Source: Megalonaias nervosa
Lineage: Eukaryota; Mollusca; Bivalvia; Unionida; Unionidae
Direction of reading: 5' to 3'
Length of the DNA: 64,000 bases
Assembly (NCBI GenBank): GCA_016617855.1
Contig: JAECUM010006680.1
Location: 1 to 64,000 of the forward strand
The stretch's first letter is position 1, and each line of letters starts with the position of its first letter. Below, piece after piece: positions 27,701 through 42,800 of the stretch. A program made the translations under genes and the position numbers. The notes under the pieces are model-generated. The model made no database searches, was not told the origin of the DNA, and was given only the letters and a program-made list of their open reading frames with translations.

Positions 27701-30700
27701 GTATCCTGGGGAAATGCACTAGCTTCCATTCCTTGACTTCATATAGTGTTATATATTTAATTTGCATTGTTTGCTTGTTAGCTTTTTAAGTTTGTTTTAT
27801 TTCATTGTATGCTATTGTAATGTAACAGCTTATGTTGGACTTAACCGTGTTGAAAATCAAATTTATTTTCTACTTGACCTGAAGTATTGATTTTTTTCTT
27901 TTAATTGTGACCTGAAGTCAAGAAGAGTACTATATAATCTTGTTAATGGAAAAAATATTCATTAGTGCTTTATTATTGTTGTGTCCAGTAGTTCATTTGG
28001 GCTGGAAATTATGTCTTTAAATTATTTAATTAAAGTGATTTTTATTTGAATATAAAGAGTACTTATAAATTATTAAGTTTTAGTGGATTAGAGACATTCA
28101 TTGAAATTTATAGTGAATTCTAACCTGGAATTATTTTACTGTGTTTCATCAAAGACTGTTGATACAACACCATGATATAGGCCACTACAGACACATAACA
28201 CTTTCAGTGTTAGGTTAAATTTAGATGTTTACCAAAGTTTATACAGAACTTTTATTATTAAGACTTTGTAATTTTAGGAATATTTTTGGATTTAATATGC
28301 AATACTGTAAGTTCTTTTTTTCATTTTCACTTTTTATTATAGGGAAATAATGATTTGTTGAAGTTTACAAAGCTTGTTACTTTGCACTCTTTTTTGTTAC
28401 TAATTTAAGAGTGTAGACTCATAATAACAGTCAGAAAAATATGCTCAAAGTGCAGTTAAAAAGAAACCAACCAACCAACCATCATTGCTATGATCTGAAT
28501 AATAGCTTGTAAGGCATAAAAAATTTGCAAACAGTTCCATGTAATTTATTGGAAGATAGCCTCAATCTCTATCCATTGACCAGAAATTAACACTCAGAAA
28601 AAAATCTCACATGCTTCCCAATCAGACATGGGCTGTATATTTAATATGTCATTAATTTTGCTCTAGCTAATTTTCTTAATTGTATCATGTTAAAGACACC
28701 TGTAGGGATTGGGCTTTTAGAACCACATAAAAATGATTGGTGAACAGCATTCTATTGAAAAATGTCAATTTTCTTATGAAATCAAAGTGATGAGTCAGAT
28801 AGTTTCTTGGCTAAAATACTTTTTTTGTTCAGTTTGTCTTCAGTGAGAAAATTTTCACCCAAGAGGAGAAAAGAAATAAGGTCTTTGATAACAGAATCAG
28901 AACAGATTTCTCCACATTAACTCTGAAGCAAAATGGTTTTAGCCTTTCAGCATAGTGCATTATGTGAAAAATGTGTCCATCAGCATCCACATTCAGAGAA
29001 TTGTTAATATAATAGAAACAACTAATACAAGGTCGTGTAAAACATGCATACATTGGTTTAAGGATCTTGATGAAAATGATGAGGAAATTCTAAACAGTAA
29101 AAAGTCTAAACAAATGGCACATTCATTAATGACTATATTATGCAAAGGAATTGGAAGTTTTGTGACTCTCCCAAGAACACACACAGGTAGACCTCTAGAA
29201 ATTTGAATACTTTACTCATTTCAAGAATGCTTTGCACCCAGTGTATTGGAATGATTATGTTGATTTGAACGATGCTAACTTGAGCAGTGTTACAGCCAGG
29301 ATACTCCAACATGGGCTTCGAACATAATAGATACCATGTCATGCAAAAAAAGAAATCTAAAGTGCCAGAAGTGGCACAGGACCAAGGAACAGTACATTGA
29401 CTTTATTTTGATGCAGATAAACCAACTGAATGTAAATACTTTGGGTCACCACTTCTCCTATACCTCTAAAGAAACTTTGACAGCATTGTGGCATGAAGAT
29501 GTTTCAAGTTCATACAGATGTTTCTGATCTGCCATGAAATATGACAATTTTTACTAAAAAATGGAACAACAGATTAAATATCTGCTCCAAGGTGCTTAAT
29601 AGAATTTGACCAAATTTGACAGAAAGCATCGTTACGTCAATACATTTCATGTTTATACAATTGATGCCAATAGGTAAAATGAGAAAAACTTTCAAAAAAT
29701 TAATCTAAATAACTGCCTAACAGAATTTTGACAAAATTTTACAAAAAGTATCCCGGTTTGAATGCCTTTCATATTTGTGTAATGGATGCTATTCTGCCAT
29801 CAGATGTGACTGCCATTGCTAAAAGTAGATATACATATACACAACTTTCTCAGGAAACTGTTGAACAAAATTTTACCAACTTTGGTAGAAAATCTTCTTT
29901 CACCGCATCCTTTCAGTACACCATTACCTCATTTCAGAATCCCCTTACAAAAATGGTACTTTGGTTCTTGCATAAATCCCTGTTTGTACCCCACTACCCA
30001 TTTCAATAACAAAAATCTTTAATGTGAAAAAAAATACACAGAACTTAGTCATTTCATTCATTGATTTATAATATCTAACCTGACTCTCACCAGGAGGGTG
30101 GCCCTAACATGGTCCTCATCTGCATGTTTCATGCTTATTGGACTTTCCATACCTACATGGCGCCATATTAAGCTACATTTTCCTCAGACAAGAGTGACAT
30201 AGTTCATCCTATTCGGTAACTGCTGGATAATTCCATAAATTACCATAAGGTTGACAGTTGAGAGTTACAGCCCTTTGTACACATGTAGTTAGAAATTACA
30301 CAGCTTGTTAAAACCTACGTGAAAGGCAGATTTGTAATTTTTTTCCTGTGATTGACATTATAAATATCGGACACAAATGATGCAGTATTTACCTTCAATG
30401 CACATATATATAGTTATGCATCCACCCCTTCGCTGAAAATGGACTTATCTAGGAACTTGAAATGACTGGCGAGCAGGGTCGTCTTTTACGCTGAAAACTT
30501 CCGTTTGGTGTGAAACTTGCAGATGATAACAGTGTTAGAGCCGCCTGGTCATAATCAGATTTTAAATTATAAATCAGTGAATGAACTTAGTTCAGTGGTT
30601 TTTTAAATCTCATTTATGCTTTTTGTTTTTTCAATTGGTAGGGAGGTACAAACAAGTGGGGATGTATATTCAGACTATAGCAGCTGCCTCGCTTGGCATT

Positions 30701-33700
30701 CAGCATTGAGAGGTTAGTGTTAGAACTGGTCGGCCTGGTGTCAGGGTAATGTAACAGGGTGGGACATGATGCTACATGACTGCGGCCTGATACCCGAATG
30801 CTAGACATCGTTACGAACTGCCACACTGCAGGCACAATAGTGATATGACTGGAAAATTTTTAAAGTTATGTTAAAAATTCAAATAACACACACACTCAGA
30901 ATCCCTAGATAATTCATGAACCTGCTTATAACATGGATGCCGGTGTAGATCCTATTTTTTTCTAATTAAACAGGCAAAACAACGTGTATGCTTAAAGGCT
31001 TTTCAGAAAATTTATTTTGTTATTTAATCCATAATCTGAAATATAAAATGCTACTGTTACTTCTAGAAAATGTATAATTGTTTATTTCACTGCCAAAATA
31101 CAGAGATACTTCGTTTAGAAGAACTGGATTTGCAGCTGGTCATGAAAATTAATTAGCTAGGATGTCTTCGTGACCTTGTGACATCCAGGAGAGTGAGAAT
31201 AAGTAATTAAGAAATAAATGAATATACAAGCAAAGAAATTTGAAGGAGAATTGCAAAATATATGAATGCAAAAAAAAGAATAAACAAGATGAAATACAAT
31301 ATATTGTTAAGCACAGATTACAAGAATGATGGCTGTTGTGATTCTGGGTTTAGAGTTTAAAGTAGGGAGAACAATAAAGCAGTTTTATTAGCTTGTGTGC
31401 AGTGGGTGCACAGCAAAATTTGAACATGGCTTCCACTCCACTAAACTCCACCAACTGAAAGCCTCAAGACAATAAAACATTGAAGTCTTGCTTGTATTTA
31501 ATCTGCAACTTCAGGTGTTTTATTTATTGTGACACATCTGGTGGATATTATATTCATGTGTCTTTATTGTACGCATTGCATTTAAAATAGTGAAAAGACA
31601 TCATGAGTGTATATATGATCTAAATAAAATTATTGTATCTGTAGTTATGAAAACTGGCAAGAACAAATTACATTGCAATTCACAGAGACTGTTGCTTACT
31701 ACTGCTACTATTATTATTATTACTACCACCACCACCACCACTCACTCACTCTGACTATAATATAGATAATTTAAAATGGTGTGTTAAGAAAAAATTTCAA
31801 CAATGTGTTAAAATGAGTGCCTAGATTTGAAAGAATTATTGTAAATATTTTATCTTGTATTTACTGCTGATGTCCAGAAAATTTTCATCAAGAGACATTA
31901 ATGTTCAGCAAACGTAATTATTTATTATTAGCAGGTTTTTGTTTGATCAGCATTTGAACCTGTAACATGACGTGTTTTTGTTCATCATGTTAGCTTCCCT
32001 GGTGATAAATGTCAAGTTATTTTAATTTTGTAAAGAGAAACCCACACAGGACCAATTTTTACCAAAATCAGCAGAGAGCATCCCTACAAAAGGGCTTTCA
32101 GATTTATACAACTGATGCTGATATTGCCACTGTTATTAAAAAGACTTGAAACAAATTCTTCTCAGAAATTACTTAACTGAATTTGATAAATTTTACATAA
32201 ATTCCTGGCAGAAAGACCTTTCAAGTTCTTACTCATAATGCCAGTCTGCCACCAAATTTGGCTGCCATTGTTAAATATAATAAAAAAAACTTGTATGTTA
32301 TCCATCAACAGTTTCTTTTCTCAGCTCCTTCTCAGAGTTTAGCAGGCCAATTTCATTACCTACCATGACAGAAAGCATCCTGGCATAATGGCATAACATC
32401 ATCTATACAAATGATGCTAATCTGTGATCAAACATGGCTACTGTTACTAAAAAGAAGAAATTTAAATAACTTTTGATTAACCACGTAAGAGAATTTGACT
32501 GAATTTGCAAAGAAACTGTCCTACCTTGAAAGCCATTTCAATCTATGCATTGATGCTATTCCACCTTCAGATTTGGCTGTTATTGACCCAATTCAACCAA
32601 ACTTGGCACATAGCTTTTTGGCAAAAAAAGGCCTATCATAATTTATACAGACTGCTTAGCTGCGCTATGAAATATGGACCCATTTAATAAAAATACACGT
32701 AAAAAAGTGTGAAATGACTAATTTTTTTAAACTGCTGAACGGAATTTGATCATATTTGAGAGAAAGCATCCTGGCATAATGACCTTTTAATATCTACAAA
32801 TGATGCCATTCTGCCATCAGATATGGCAGGCATTACTAGTAGTAGAAAAACCTTTGAAACCTCTCCAAAGGTCTTGAAAAGATTGTGACCAAACCTGATA
32901 GAAAGCATCCTGCCATGAAGACCTTTCAGATTTGTACAAATGATGATATTTTTGCTAATATGGCATCAGATATGGTTACTGTTTCTAAAAATACAATAAC
33001 CTTTAAACAACAACAGTTCCAAAATCGAATTTAACCTATGGATACACAAAGCATCCTGACATGAAGTCCTTTCATTTTTTTACAGATGATGCTGTTCCAC
33101 CCTCAGATAATGACCTTCAGAAATTTCTTCTAAACAATGCTTAACGGACTTTGATCTAATTTGACTAAAAGTGACTGATCTTGAATGCCTTTTGAAAAAC
33201 TGCTTAACAGAATTTTACCAAACATTAAGGAAAGCATGCTGGTGTATATGGCTTTCAGAGTTTTGCTTAAATTATGCCAATCCCCTATTAGATATGGTTC
33301 TGTTACTAAAAATGTGGATTTTTTTCTAAGAAACCAGTTTAATACTTCGATCAGATTTTGATTGAATAAATGTCACCTCCGAGATCTAGAAGGCCTCATT
33401 ATGATTGATAAGTGCAGCCCAAAGGTTTTATTGCACATGGCATGCACATGGTCTGCAGAAGTGACTTGGCTTTGTCATCCACATCACCAGATTGGGATAA
33501 TAAGTTTAATGTTACAGTAAGTCTGCATTGTATAAAATGAACTCTTTCTCCCTTGTCATATTTGTATATGTATTTCTTTCTTCCTTGTCATATTTGTGTA
33601 TGCATTTCTTTCTCCCTTGTCATATTTGTATACATATTTCTTCCTTGTTATATTTGTGTATGTGTTTCTTTCTCCCTTGTCATATTTGTATACATATTTC

Positions 33701-35148
33701 TTTCTTCCTTGTCATATTTGTATATGTATTTCTTTCCTCCTTGTCATATTTGTATACATATTTCTTTCTTGTCATATTTGTATACGTATTTCTTTCTCCC
33801 TTTTCATATTTGTATATGTATTTCTTTCACCCTTGTCATATTTGTGTATGTATGTTGATATGATTAAATTTCTCATATCATTCAAGTAATTTCACTGTTT
33901 CAAAGTTTTTGCAATACAGAAATCATTGGTGACATGAAGCAAAAACCTTTTAGGTAGACAAATGTAATTTGGTACGTAAGTTTCAATGCATTTGCTGATG
34001 AACTGATTTTATTTTCATGCAGTTATAGCAATATTTAAAATACTTCTAAACTTACCAACAGTTAGAATGTAGACCTTTTGGTCTGCAATCACTGGACTGG
34101 TCTAATATGTTTGTCAGCATGGGGACCATTTAATTCAAATGAAACAATGAATTCTTTCATTACAACTATAGAACAAGTTCTTATAAATTACTGACATAAA
34201 ATATATATGACCTGTAGTACCCTTACATATGACAACATGCCAGGGTATTGAATTCTTGACATCACAGATGGAAGCAAGAACTTTGAAAACCTTTGGTCTC
34301 TAGACCCTATCGCATACAAATTTAAAATGCCATGATTTGAGATCTTTAATATTGGAATTTTTAAAAAAATTTGAAGACTTCTGTGCATTTCATTCATATG
34401 GTTATGCTCTTTCAAAAGACAGTATGAGACAGTCTAGGCCTACCAAGTCAAAGGTTTGCAGCATAGCAGTGTAGAATAGATTCAGTGCACTCTCCGATGG
34501 CATAAGAGGCAACTAATGGAGGAAGGAGCCACTGTTGCTAAGTCACAGGTTTGTGTGGCAGACTTGACATCAAAAGGGTGTTTGTTAACATTCTACCATT
34601 GGCTTAGCTCGATCAGCAACGGTGGTATGACCATTATGAGCCAGGCACTTCAGTCCAGTTGCCTCAGTACTAAATAACCTTCCAGTGTTGCTGTGATGCA
34701 AAGTACAAACCAAATGTATGAAGCCACCCAAATGTATTACAGTGTATAATGTTCATGAATTGTGAGCTACATAAACTAAAATGATCCACATGGATTTGAC
34801 ATTGTAAAAAATTTCCTAGCTGTATCTATTCCATTTGCAATAGAGTCTTTATTGCTTTATATTGTCCACAGGGAAACATTGTGGAAATGGTTTGACATAA
34901 GTTGTCTGGTCCAGCTTGTAATTATTGATAACATTTCACTGAATTTTCTGTAAAAACCTTTACTAGAACAGAGTGATAAGGAATTTATGAATTTCAGCTT
35001 ATATTGATGCTCAGTGCAGCATCAGTACTTGATGTTTCTGTCTGTTATGCAGAAAACATTAGGTATCACTTTCTGGATTGAACATATAGTAAGTGAAAAG
35101 CTTCAGTTGAAACTTGCTGATGATTGTTTAGGGCTTGTTGTTCATTTT

Positions 35149-35188
<40 letters not shown>

Positions 35189-38100
35189 CACGCGTGTGCG
35201 TGCATGCATGCGCACGCGTTATATATGTGTTATATATCTCTGTTAGGCACATACCTAACCTTTGCTATGTGCTCTACTGCCAGAGCTAAATGGACCAGTA
35301 TCAGCATTCTCTAATGACAATCCTTGCTTCCAAAACCTCCAGTTTCAGGTCATGGATTCATTTTCACTAAATGATTCTTCTGTTTTCTGTATACTGCACT
35401 CGTACTTTTGGAAGAAATGTGACCCTGGACTCAAGTCCTGCATAGCGCTCTTCTCTGTTCTGCTCTGTGTCTCCATACATTTCTTGTACAACAATAAAAT
35501 TTGAATTAGAATGAAGCTAAATTTGTAGAACTTTAATGATTTTGTTTACATTGATCTGCTAACTTACTTGCTAAACTTAAATAACTCAACTTTACATCAA
35601 GTACCAATTATCATATTGAGATATATGTGCCCAAATGGTTGCAAGCTAATTCTGAAAAATAGTTACCACCCACATAATTTTAGACATTTCCTTGTATTTC
35701 CATTACCTACAATAAACTTTTTGAGACAATGAGTGAAAGACATTTGCAGCGTAGGGTCTTTAACTTTACTGATAAGAATCATGCCACCAATTCACCAGAT
35801 CTTGCAGGATTAGAAAATGCTGTGCTATACCAAGGCTTAAACTTCAACTGCCCTTAGATATTTGCAGCCAACTGACCAGGCCTTTTCTTTTGAATCTTTA
35901 TCAGACCTTCAGTCCTATTCGAAATTTAGTAAAAGACATGTGATTTAGATTTTTAACATAGCTTTTAACAATTTTAGTCATATCACTAAGATGTCTGCTT
36001 TGTGGCAGTTTATAGTGATGTTTTATTATCCCACTCAGTCACATTATCCTGACACCAGGCCGACAAGTCCTAACACTAGCCTCTTAATGCTGAGCACCAA
36101 GCAAGGCAGTCGCTGGTACCATTCTTATAAATCTTTTGTTTGACTCTGCTGCCATTCAGATCTATGACTTCCTGCATCCAAGGCAGATGCTCTAACCAAA
36201 AAATCAAACTGAGAAATATGCCCATCTAGATTTGCTTCAAAATAGGGACTTGACTCGCTAGTCATGCTACCTGAGCCCTACACAAATCAACATCCCCAGA
36301 TATATCCTTTGACATTTACCATATTTACCATATATGTTTGGACACCATATTTGTTGGGACACCATAAATTAATTTTACAAGTAATATTTTTATGCACTGT
36401 ATGTTCTGGAACACGTTTTTTTTGGAGTCATAAGTTGTGGGACACCTTTTAAATCATTTGAAAATTACATGTCGGAAAATGCACTCCAACTGAAATTTAT
36501 TTTAAAAAGTATAAAACTGTGTGCTTGAGATTAAACTCTTTAATCCACTGCAGCAGCATCTCATCAACACAACCCTTCTTCTGCACACGTACGATCCATT
36601 CTTTCAGTGCATGAATATTTTTTTTTAGCTTGTCATTCGTGAAAAATTATTATAGGCAAAACATCACCTGAAGCAGAAACTGCAAGGACTAGAGTCAGAT
36701 TTTTTCAAATCTGCACCAGTCTAATTCTCACACTTTTGACCCCCATCTTATCGTCAGTCCGTCCAGGAATGCTATCAAAGTACACTAGAATTTCATCCAT
36801 GTTAATGATCATATTATCAGCAAAATCATCTGCTTCTCTTCTGGCCTTCACGAATTCATCACATGATTTTATTTTCTCCAGGTCTTCTGGGCGACGCTGG
36901 GTTATCGATATCCGTGCACAAAGCACTATATTGTGTCACTTTAACAATTGTTCCATTGTTTCAATTTATTTTTGAAATTACCATGAATACCGGTGAAAAG
37001 AAAACCAAAGTTAGCTTCCATATCTCGGCTGTCTTTGTATATTCAAAAAAAAAGAACAAATTGGCACACTTAAAAGAATCCATAGTTGGATTCTGATGTC
37101 GGCTTGCTTTGCAATAAAATAACCTTTGTATTGATATCCTTTTAAAAAAAAAAAAAAAAAGTAACCAAAGTCGGCTTCTGAAGTCAGCTTGCTTTGTAAT
37201 AAAAATAACCTTTGTCTTTGATGTCCTGTTGGTAAGTTCAAAGAAGGAGTTTACTGCTCGCTGCCAGTTGTGTTTATTCACCACCCGGGCTTCTATGTGC
37301 TTGGCATCTGTAGTAATAATTAACACAAAGGATCATTTATGTCTGCGGGTAAGTAGTAATGATACTTTTGTAACCTGTGCTGGCAAAAAGATTCACCTAC
37401 ACTCAAATGAATGTATTTTCAAATAATGATTTTTATTTGCAAGATACTCTCATACAGTAGACCTGGATATAATTCAATCTTAATTATTTTGCACCTAACA
37501 CCGTGTCATGCATGAATGACAGTTGTCTTCAAGGTATCAGTTGATTATTTCCCTCTTGTTTGCAATTTTGTTGGATCCAGTTTTCAGTAGGATAACATTC
37601 AAACCATTGAGCACAATCAAACACAATTTGTGTCTCAATGTTCATGTCAGTGAACAACGTGGCGTGTGTTATCGGACATAATTGATACACACTACAGTAT
37701 TTCGTGGATATATTTTCTTTAATGCTGATGTTGAAAAAATGGAATAAATGATAACAATACAAGGTTAGTTTCTTTCTTTTTATTATCAAATAAGCATTGT
37801 GTTTATGTTTTATTGCAACGTGCATTGGAGGGGGGCACAAATGCAATACAGATTTATTTTGTTTCTTAAGTCTTGGGACATATGACCTAGGTGAAAAAAA
37901 ATTACACCATAAGTTCTGGGACTGGACAAAAATAACTTATCATGTCCCAATATATACGGTAAATACGATAATATAATTCATTCAAGACAAGCCCAAGTCT
38001 TCTGCTTGACCAAATTATGGTCAATTTGTTTCTAAGAAATCTTTTTCCTATTATGAACCAGTCCCAAGTTTTCAAAAATATACAAGGATTATCCTTAGTG

Positions 38101-39824
38101 CTTATTGTTGGAGATATCTGTGATACTCACATTTTTAAGGCTTGTCCTCAAGGAATATTTTGGGAGATTACCATTATACTAACTCACATTTTTAAGGCTT
38201 GTCCTCAAGGAATATTTTGGGAGATTACCATTATACTAAAATTTACAAGGCATATCCCCTTGGATAATCGTGGAAAATATCTGTAATACTCAAATTTATA
38301 AGTCCTCATTTTAACATAAGAGATTAAAATTTACACATCATCTGTTCTATGCTTAAATTGAAGAAATCTATGATTTTAAAATTTGCAAATTTGCATGCAT
38401 TTATCAGATTTCCATTTTTTTTAATCATTTTCAAACATGTTGTAATGTTCAGAATTTTTCACCTCACATGTTAGAATGTTTGTAATTAAAACTTTTACCA
38501 ATTTGACAACATAATACTGAATCCACTTCATCCACTCAGTTCATCGGCAAGTTTGCATTCAATTTAGAGTTCCAAATTTTACGGGCCGCAGATTTGAAAT
38601 CATGTAACAATGGAATCTGCAGCTACTTTCATACTGACTTGGCATTTTTACCAAAAGACTTCTTACAATTTCCAGCTGGTCATATGAAAATGGTGCCTCG
38701 TCTCTGACATCCAGTATTACCACCACATGACAGTGGCCATCTTGAAAATCTTGTTAACCCTAATTCTTCAAAATGAATGGATATATCAACATTAAAAGGC
38801 TTGTCTAGTTGATTCCAAATGAAAATTGTGCCAATCCGACGTCTTACCTAACTGCCACAGTAGCCAGCTTGAAAATCTTGTTAACATTCTTTCTCCTGAA
38901 TGAATGGTCATATAAGAATGGTGTTTTCACTAAAAGATTGCATAATGTAATGTTTTGTTGATCCTAACTTCAAATGTAACTGATCTGATGTCAGTATGTG
39001 ACCATCTTGAAATATTCTTTTTGCTACTCCTCTTAAAAGCAAAGTAATTTTGACAGAGTTTTGATCAGAATAGTTCTTAAGGTGTCTAGTTGGTCCTAAA
39101 TGAAAACGACTAACCCTCAAAATGGTCACCATAGTGGCTATCTTGAAATATTGTTATCTCTCCTCCTCGCAAAATGGATGATTGTATCAACATGGGGTTT
39201 TCACCAGTAGACCTCTTATGATGCCTGATTGGTCCTAAATGAAAATGGTTCCAGTTGTATGTCCAATATGGCTTCCATGATAGCTGTATTGAAAATCAGG
39301 TTACATCTCCCCCCTGAATGGATGATCATTATGACATTAGATTTTCACAAAAGGACTTCTAATGATGTCTAATTCTTCCTAAATGAAATGGAGCCAAGCT
39401 GACATCCAATATTTGTACCAGTCAGCTAGTTTGAAAATCTTGTTATTGATGAAGAATATCAGAGATTGTTTCAATACTCTGCAGTTTAATGGAACAAAAT
39501 GGTATATTTTGTCCTAAATGAAAATGGTGCCAATCTTAGAGGAGCTAATTTAGAACGCTTGCTATAGGAATATCGGAGAGTGCACAATAGGACGGGCCTT
39601 ATTTGGTAGAGTGGTCTATGGCACTCACCTCACTGATCACTCACATCTCACCTTTGTCTATGTTAGTTCAAGTCTCAGGTCATCCAGGACTGCTCCAGTG
39701 GCCAAAGTGGTTAGAGCATCTGCCTCAGATGTAGAAGGTCGCAGGTTCAAGCCCAGCCGAGTCATACTAAAAACTTTAAAAGCTATGTTTAAAATCCAAA
39801 TCTCTCACACACACAGACACACAG

Positions 39825-39856
<32 letters not shown>

Positions 39857-42800
39857 CAACCATTGATCAGTATCTGTGAAAGCTTGCCAGTAGCTTCCCA
39901 TGGGTCAGAGGTTCTTCCTTCACCAAATATGCTGGTCATCATCTGTAGCCTATAGCAACTAAACCCAACAAAACAAAACCAAATCATAACCCTAAGTGGG
40001 ATTCTCATATATTGTTGGAAGCATAAGTTTTGTTGCACAAAAACAAGTTTATATTTTGACTAAACAATTGTGTAGCACAAGTCATCTCCATAAATGTTTC
40101 ATGTTAAGTTTCAAATGAAATTATATCACATAACTGACATTTATTTGAAACAATTTTGTTAGTAATTATTGAAAGTTAGTAGGATTTTGATTTTATTTTT
40201 GTATCTTCATCATCGGATTTTAGTGTTACTTCATTCATCACACACAGGTGAAATGTTTGTCTCCTTCTAGCACTATATATTACAGATATGGCAATTTTTC
40301 GCCATATTTCATTGTGGATCAGCTTAGTGCTCCTCATTGTTACTGTATTTATCACCAACGTTAACAGATTTGAAAGAGGTTTTGCAGACTCTCCAGCTTG
40401 ACAGAAAATCACTTTATCATCATGGGATGCTAAGTGTTTTGGTATTGAGGATCTGTGTCTGGTTTATTTATGTAATCAGCGAATTTAAAGTATCCTGTAG
40501 AGTCTCAGACACATAAAAGTTACCAATAACCATAAGCTCTGTGTCATTGAGCTGTCTCTAATTAGTAAAGTGAAGTGGCAGAACTTGTAGTTTCTCTTTA
40601 TACAGGGAGGACTTACTGCATGACTGAACTGTAATAAGGATGACTTGTCTAAATTTACTTAAGAATATTAATATAAACCTTTAATTCAGATCCAACTATG
40701 AACAATATGGACCCTCGTCTGCCATCAGATAATGCACCTGCAGATCATGGTCTGTAGTGTTTGTTCTACTGATTACTCCTAGCAAACTGCATAGACCAGG
40801 TCTCTGGGTGCATTATGCGATGACAGTTCTGGGTCTATGGACTTTGCAGCTTGATCCAACTTATATGCATGTATATATATGGTATTGCGGCATTTCCAAA
40901 ACATAATTACCATGAAATGTTGCCTTTTGTTTTGTTTGTTAGAGCCCTGCATTGAGATGGACAGTCTTGTTGAGTGTATTGTCTAACACTCTGTAAGACA
41001 GAAGGTTTTTCATGTAAACTTTATTAAGAACCATTATGATAATGAACCGCAAGAGAAAATCTTGAACATTTTGAAGGAATGCCGTTAATGTAACAAATTT
41101 TGACCCTTTTTTATTTGTCACTTTTATGTTTTATTGTATATAGAATTTACAGTATGGTAACATCTTCATCTGTAATTGTTTTGGGTTTTTTTGTCAAGTA
41201 CTTCATGTTTACAATTATTGGAACTGGTTTATCTTCTTAAAGCCTTTTGCAATTCTTTATTGATACATTTGAAGTTTTTTCAGCTCTATATAGCCAGTAT
41301 TCGGCTGACTTACTGTTGAACCCAAATATATCACTATGCCAGTTTGTCTTTCTTTCCATTTACACTTCTTGTAATCACCAAAGCACTGCAACTTTTCCAA
41401 ACAATCTGATGCCATTTGATATGTGATATTGTGAAGAAATTTATAAGAAAATGTCTTTCAAATTCTGATGTGCCTTTTATGGGTTTTATCTGATCTACAC
41501 CATTTTGGACAGATTTATGGCCCTTACAGATCAGCTTGGTATCTTTTCACTTTGCATGTTGCCTGCAATCATAGCCACAGTAGCTCAGTTGGTACAGCAT
41601 TGGACTTGTCATCCAGGGGTAACAGCTTCAGTACCCAACCAGGCCATCCCAGGTAGACTCCCCTTATGTGTCCTATGGAAAGGCATTTAGCTTTCTTTTG
41701 ATACAGCCAACATTGTGTTCAGAGTGCTGTTAAAACAACAACAAAAAATTGATAATTTTATGCAGTTTGAGGTGAACAGACTTGGATGTGTCTTTAATGG
41801 TTTTGTCCCATTTACTCCATTTGGACCAAGTTATGGTCCTTGAAGATCAGCTTCATATGTTTACATAGGATGACGGGATGTTGCTTATATTGACAGGTCC
41901 TTGAAGGAGCTAGATTTTAGGCATTGTTCATCAACATCTAGAGCAGTCTTGTCCTCAAATGTCCATTTCTTTAACTCTGGCTTCCCAAAACATGTTCTTC
42001 TATTTATGGCTCAGCCGAGAAAATTTTGATGAGCAGGGCCCTTTTTGATTGCTGATAACTAGTTTTTTCGCTGTTTTGCTATTCATGCTAATTATCAACA
42101 ATCTTGGGCTTCATCTTTATGTCCTGCACTACACATTTATAATTTCCTTGAACACCTGCACCAAAAGTTTTATCATGTTCTCATCTAACTTTTGAAAACA
42201 TTATCTGATTAACATGAAATGAGTTGCACCATGGAATTTTCCATTCCAGATCTTTCTCTTACATTTGATGCTAGTGAACACTCATTATCTACCAGCTTTC
42301 CTATAATAAATACATATTTTCTGAAGTACTTTTCTTTCCAAACAAACAAATCATACATAACAAATTTGGTAAATCTTCTATGTGTAGTGGTGACTTGAAC
42401 CTTGAACATAGGTTACACTAATGGCCAGGAAACACTTTACATTGCAACTTGGCTGACTGTCATAAACTTTGAAAACTTTCATTGCCATTTACATTGTTCT
42501 AATTAAATGTCATCTTATATTTTTATCACCTTTTGTGACATTAACTATTGCTAGCACCATAGACATGGGAGGACGTCCACTGATGAAAAGTTGTTGGCTT
42601 TTTTTTTCTGACAACAAAGTGTGCTCAGGTGAGTGCACAGGGTCAAGATTTGGGGGACAATGCAGGAAACATGCAAGCCAGCACTACATGTGCAATATTG
42701 CTGTATTTTTAAAAGATTTCCTCTTTTTAATATGCCTGCCAGTAGGCAAAGTGTATATTGTTACAACAACCATCTGTCAGACTTGCCTTTTTCATTTCAG

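Noticed and set aside
33528..33889. Three overlapping frames of 97-111 codons rich in S, F, Y and L, resembling membrane proteins
   Set aside because: All three frames of one strand are open over a 32-bp pyrimidine minisatellite. The hydrophobic residues come from TTT and CTT repeats.
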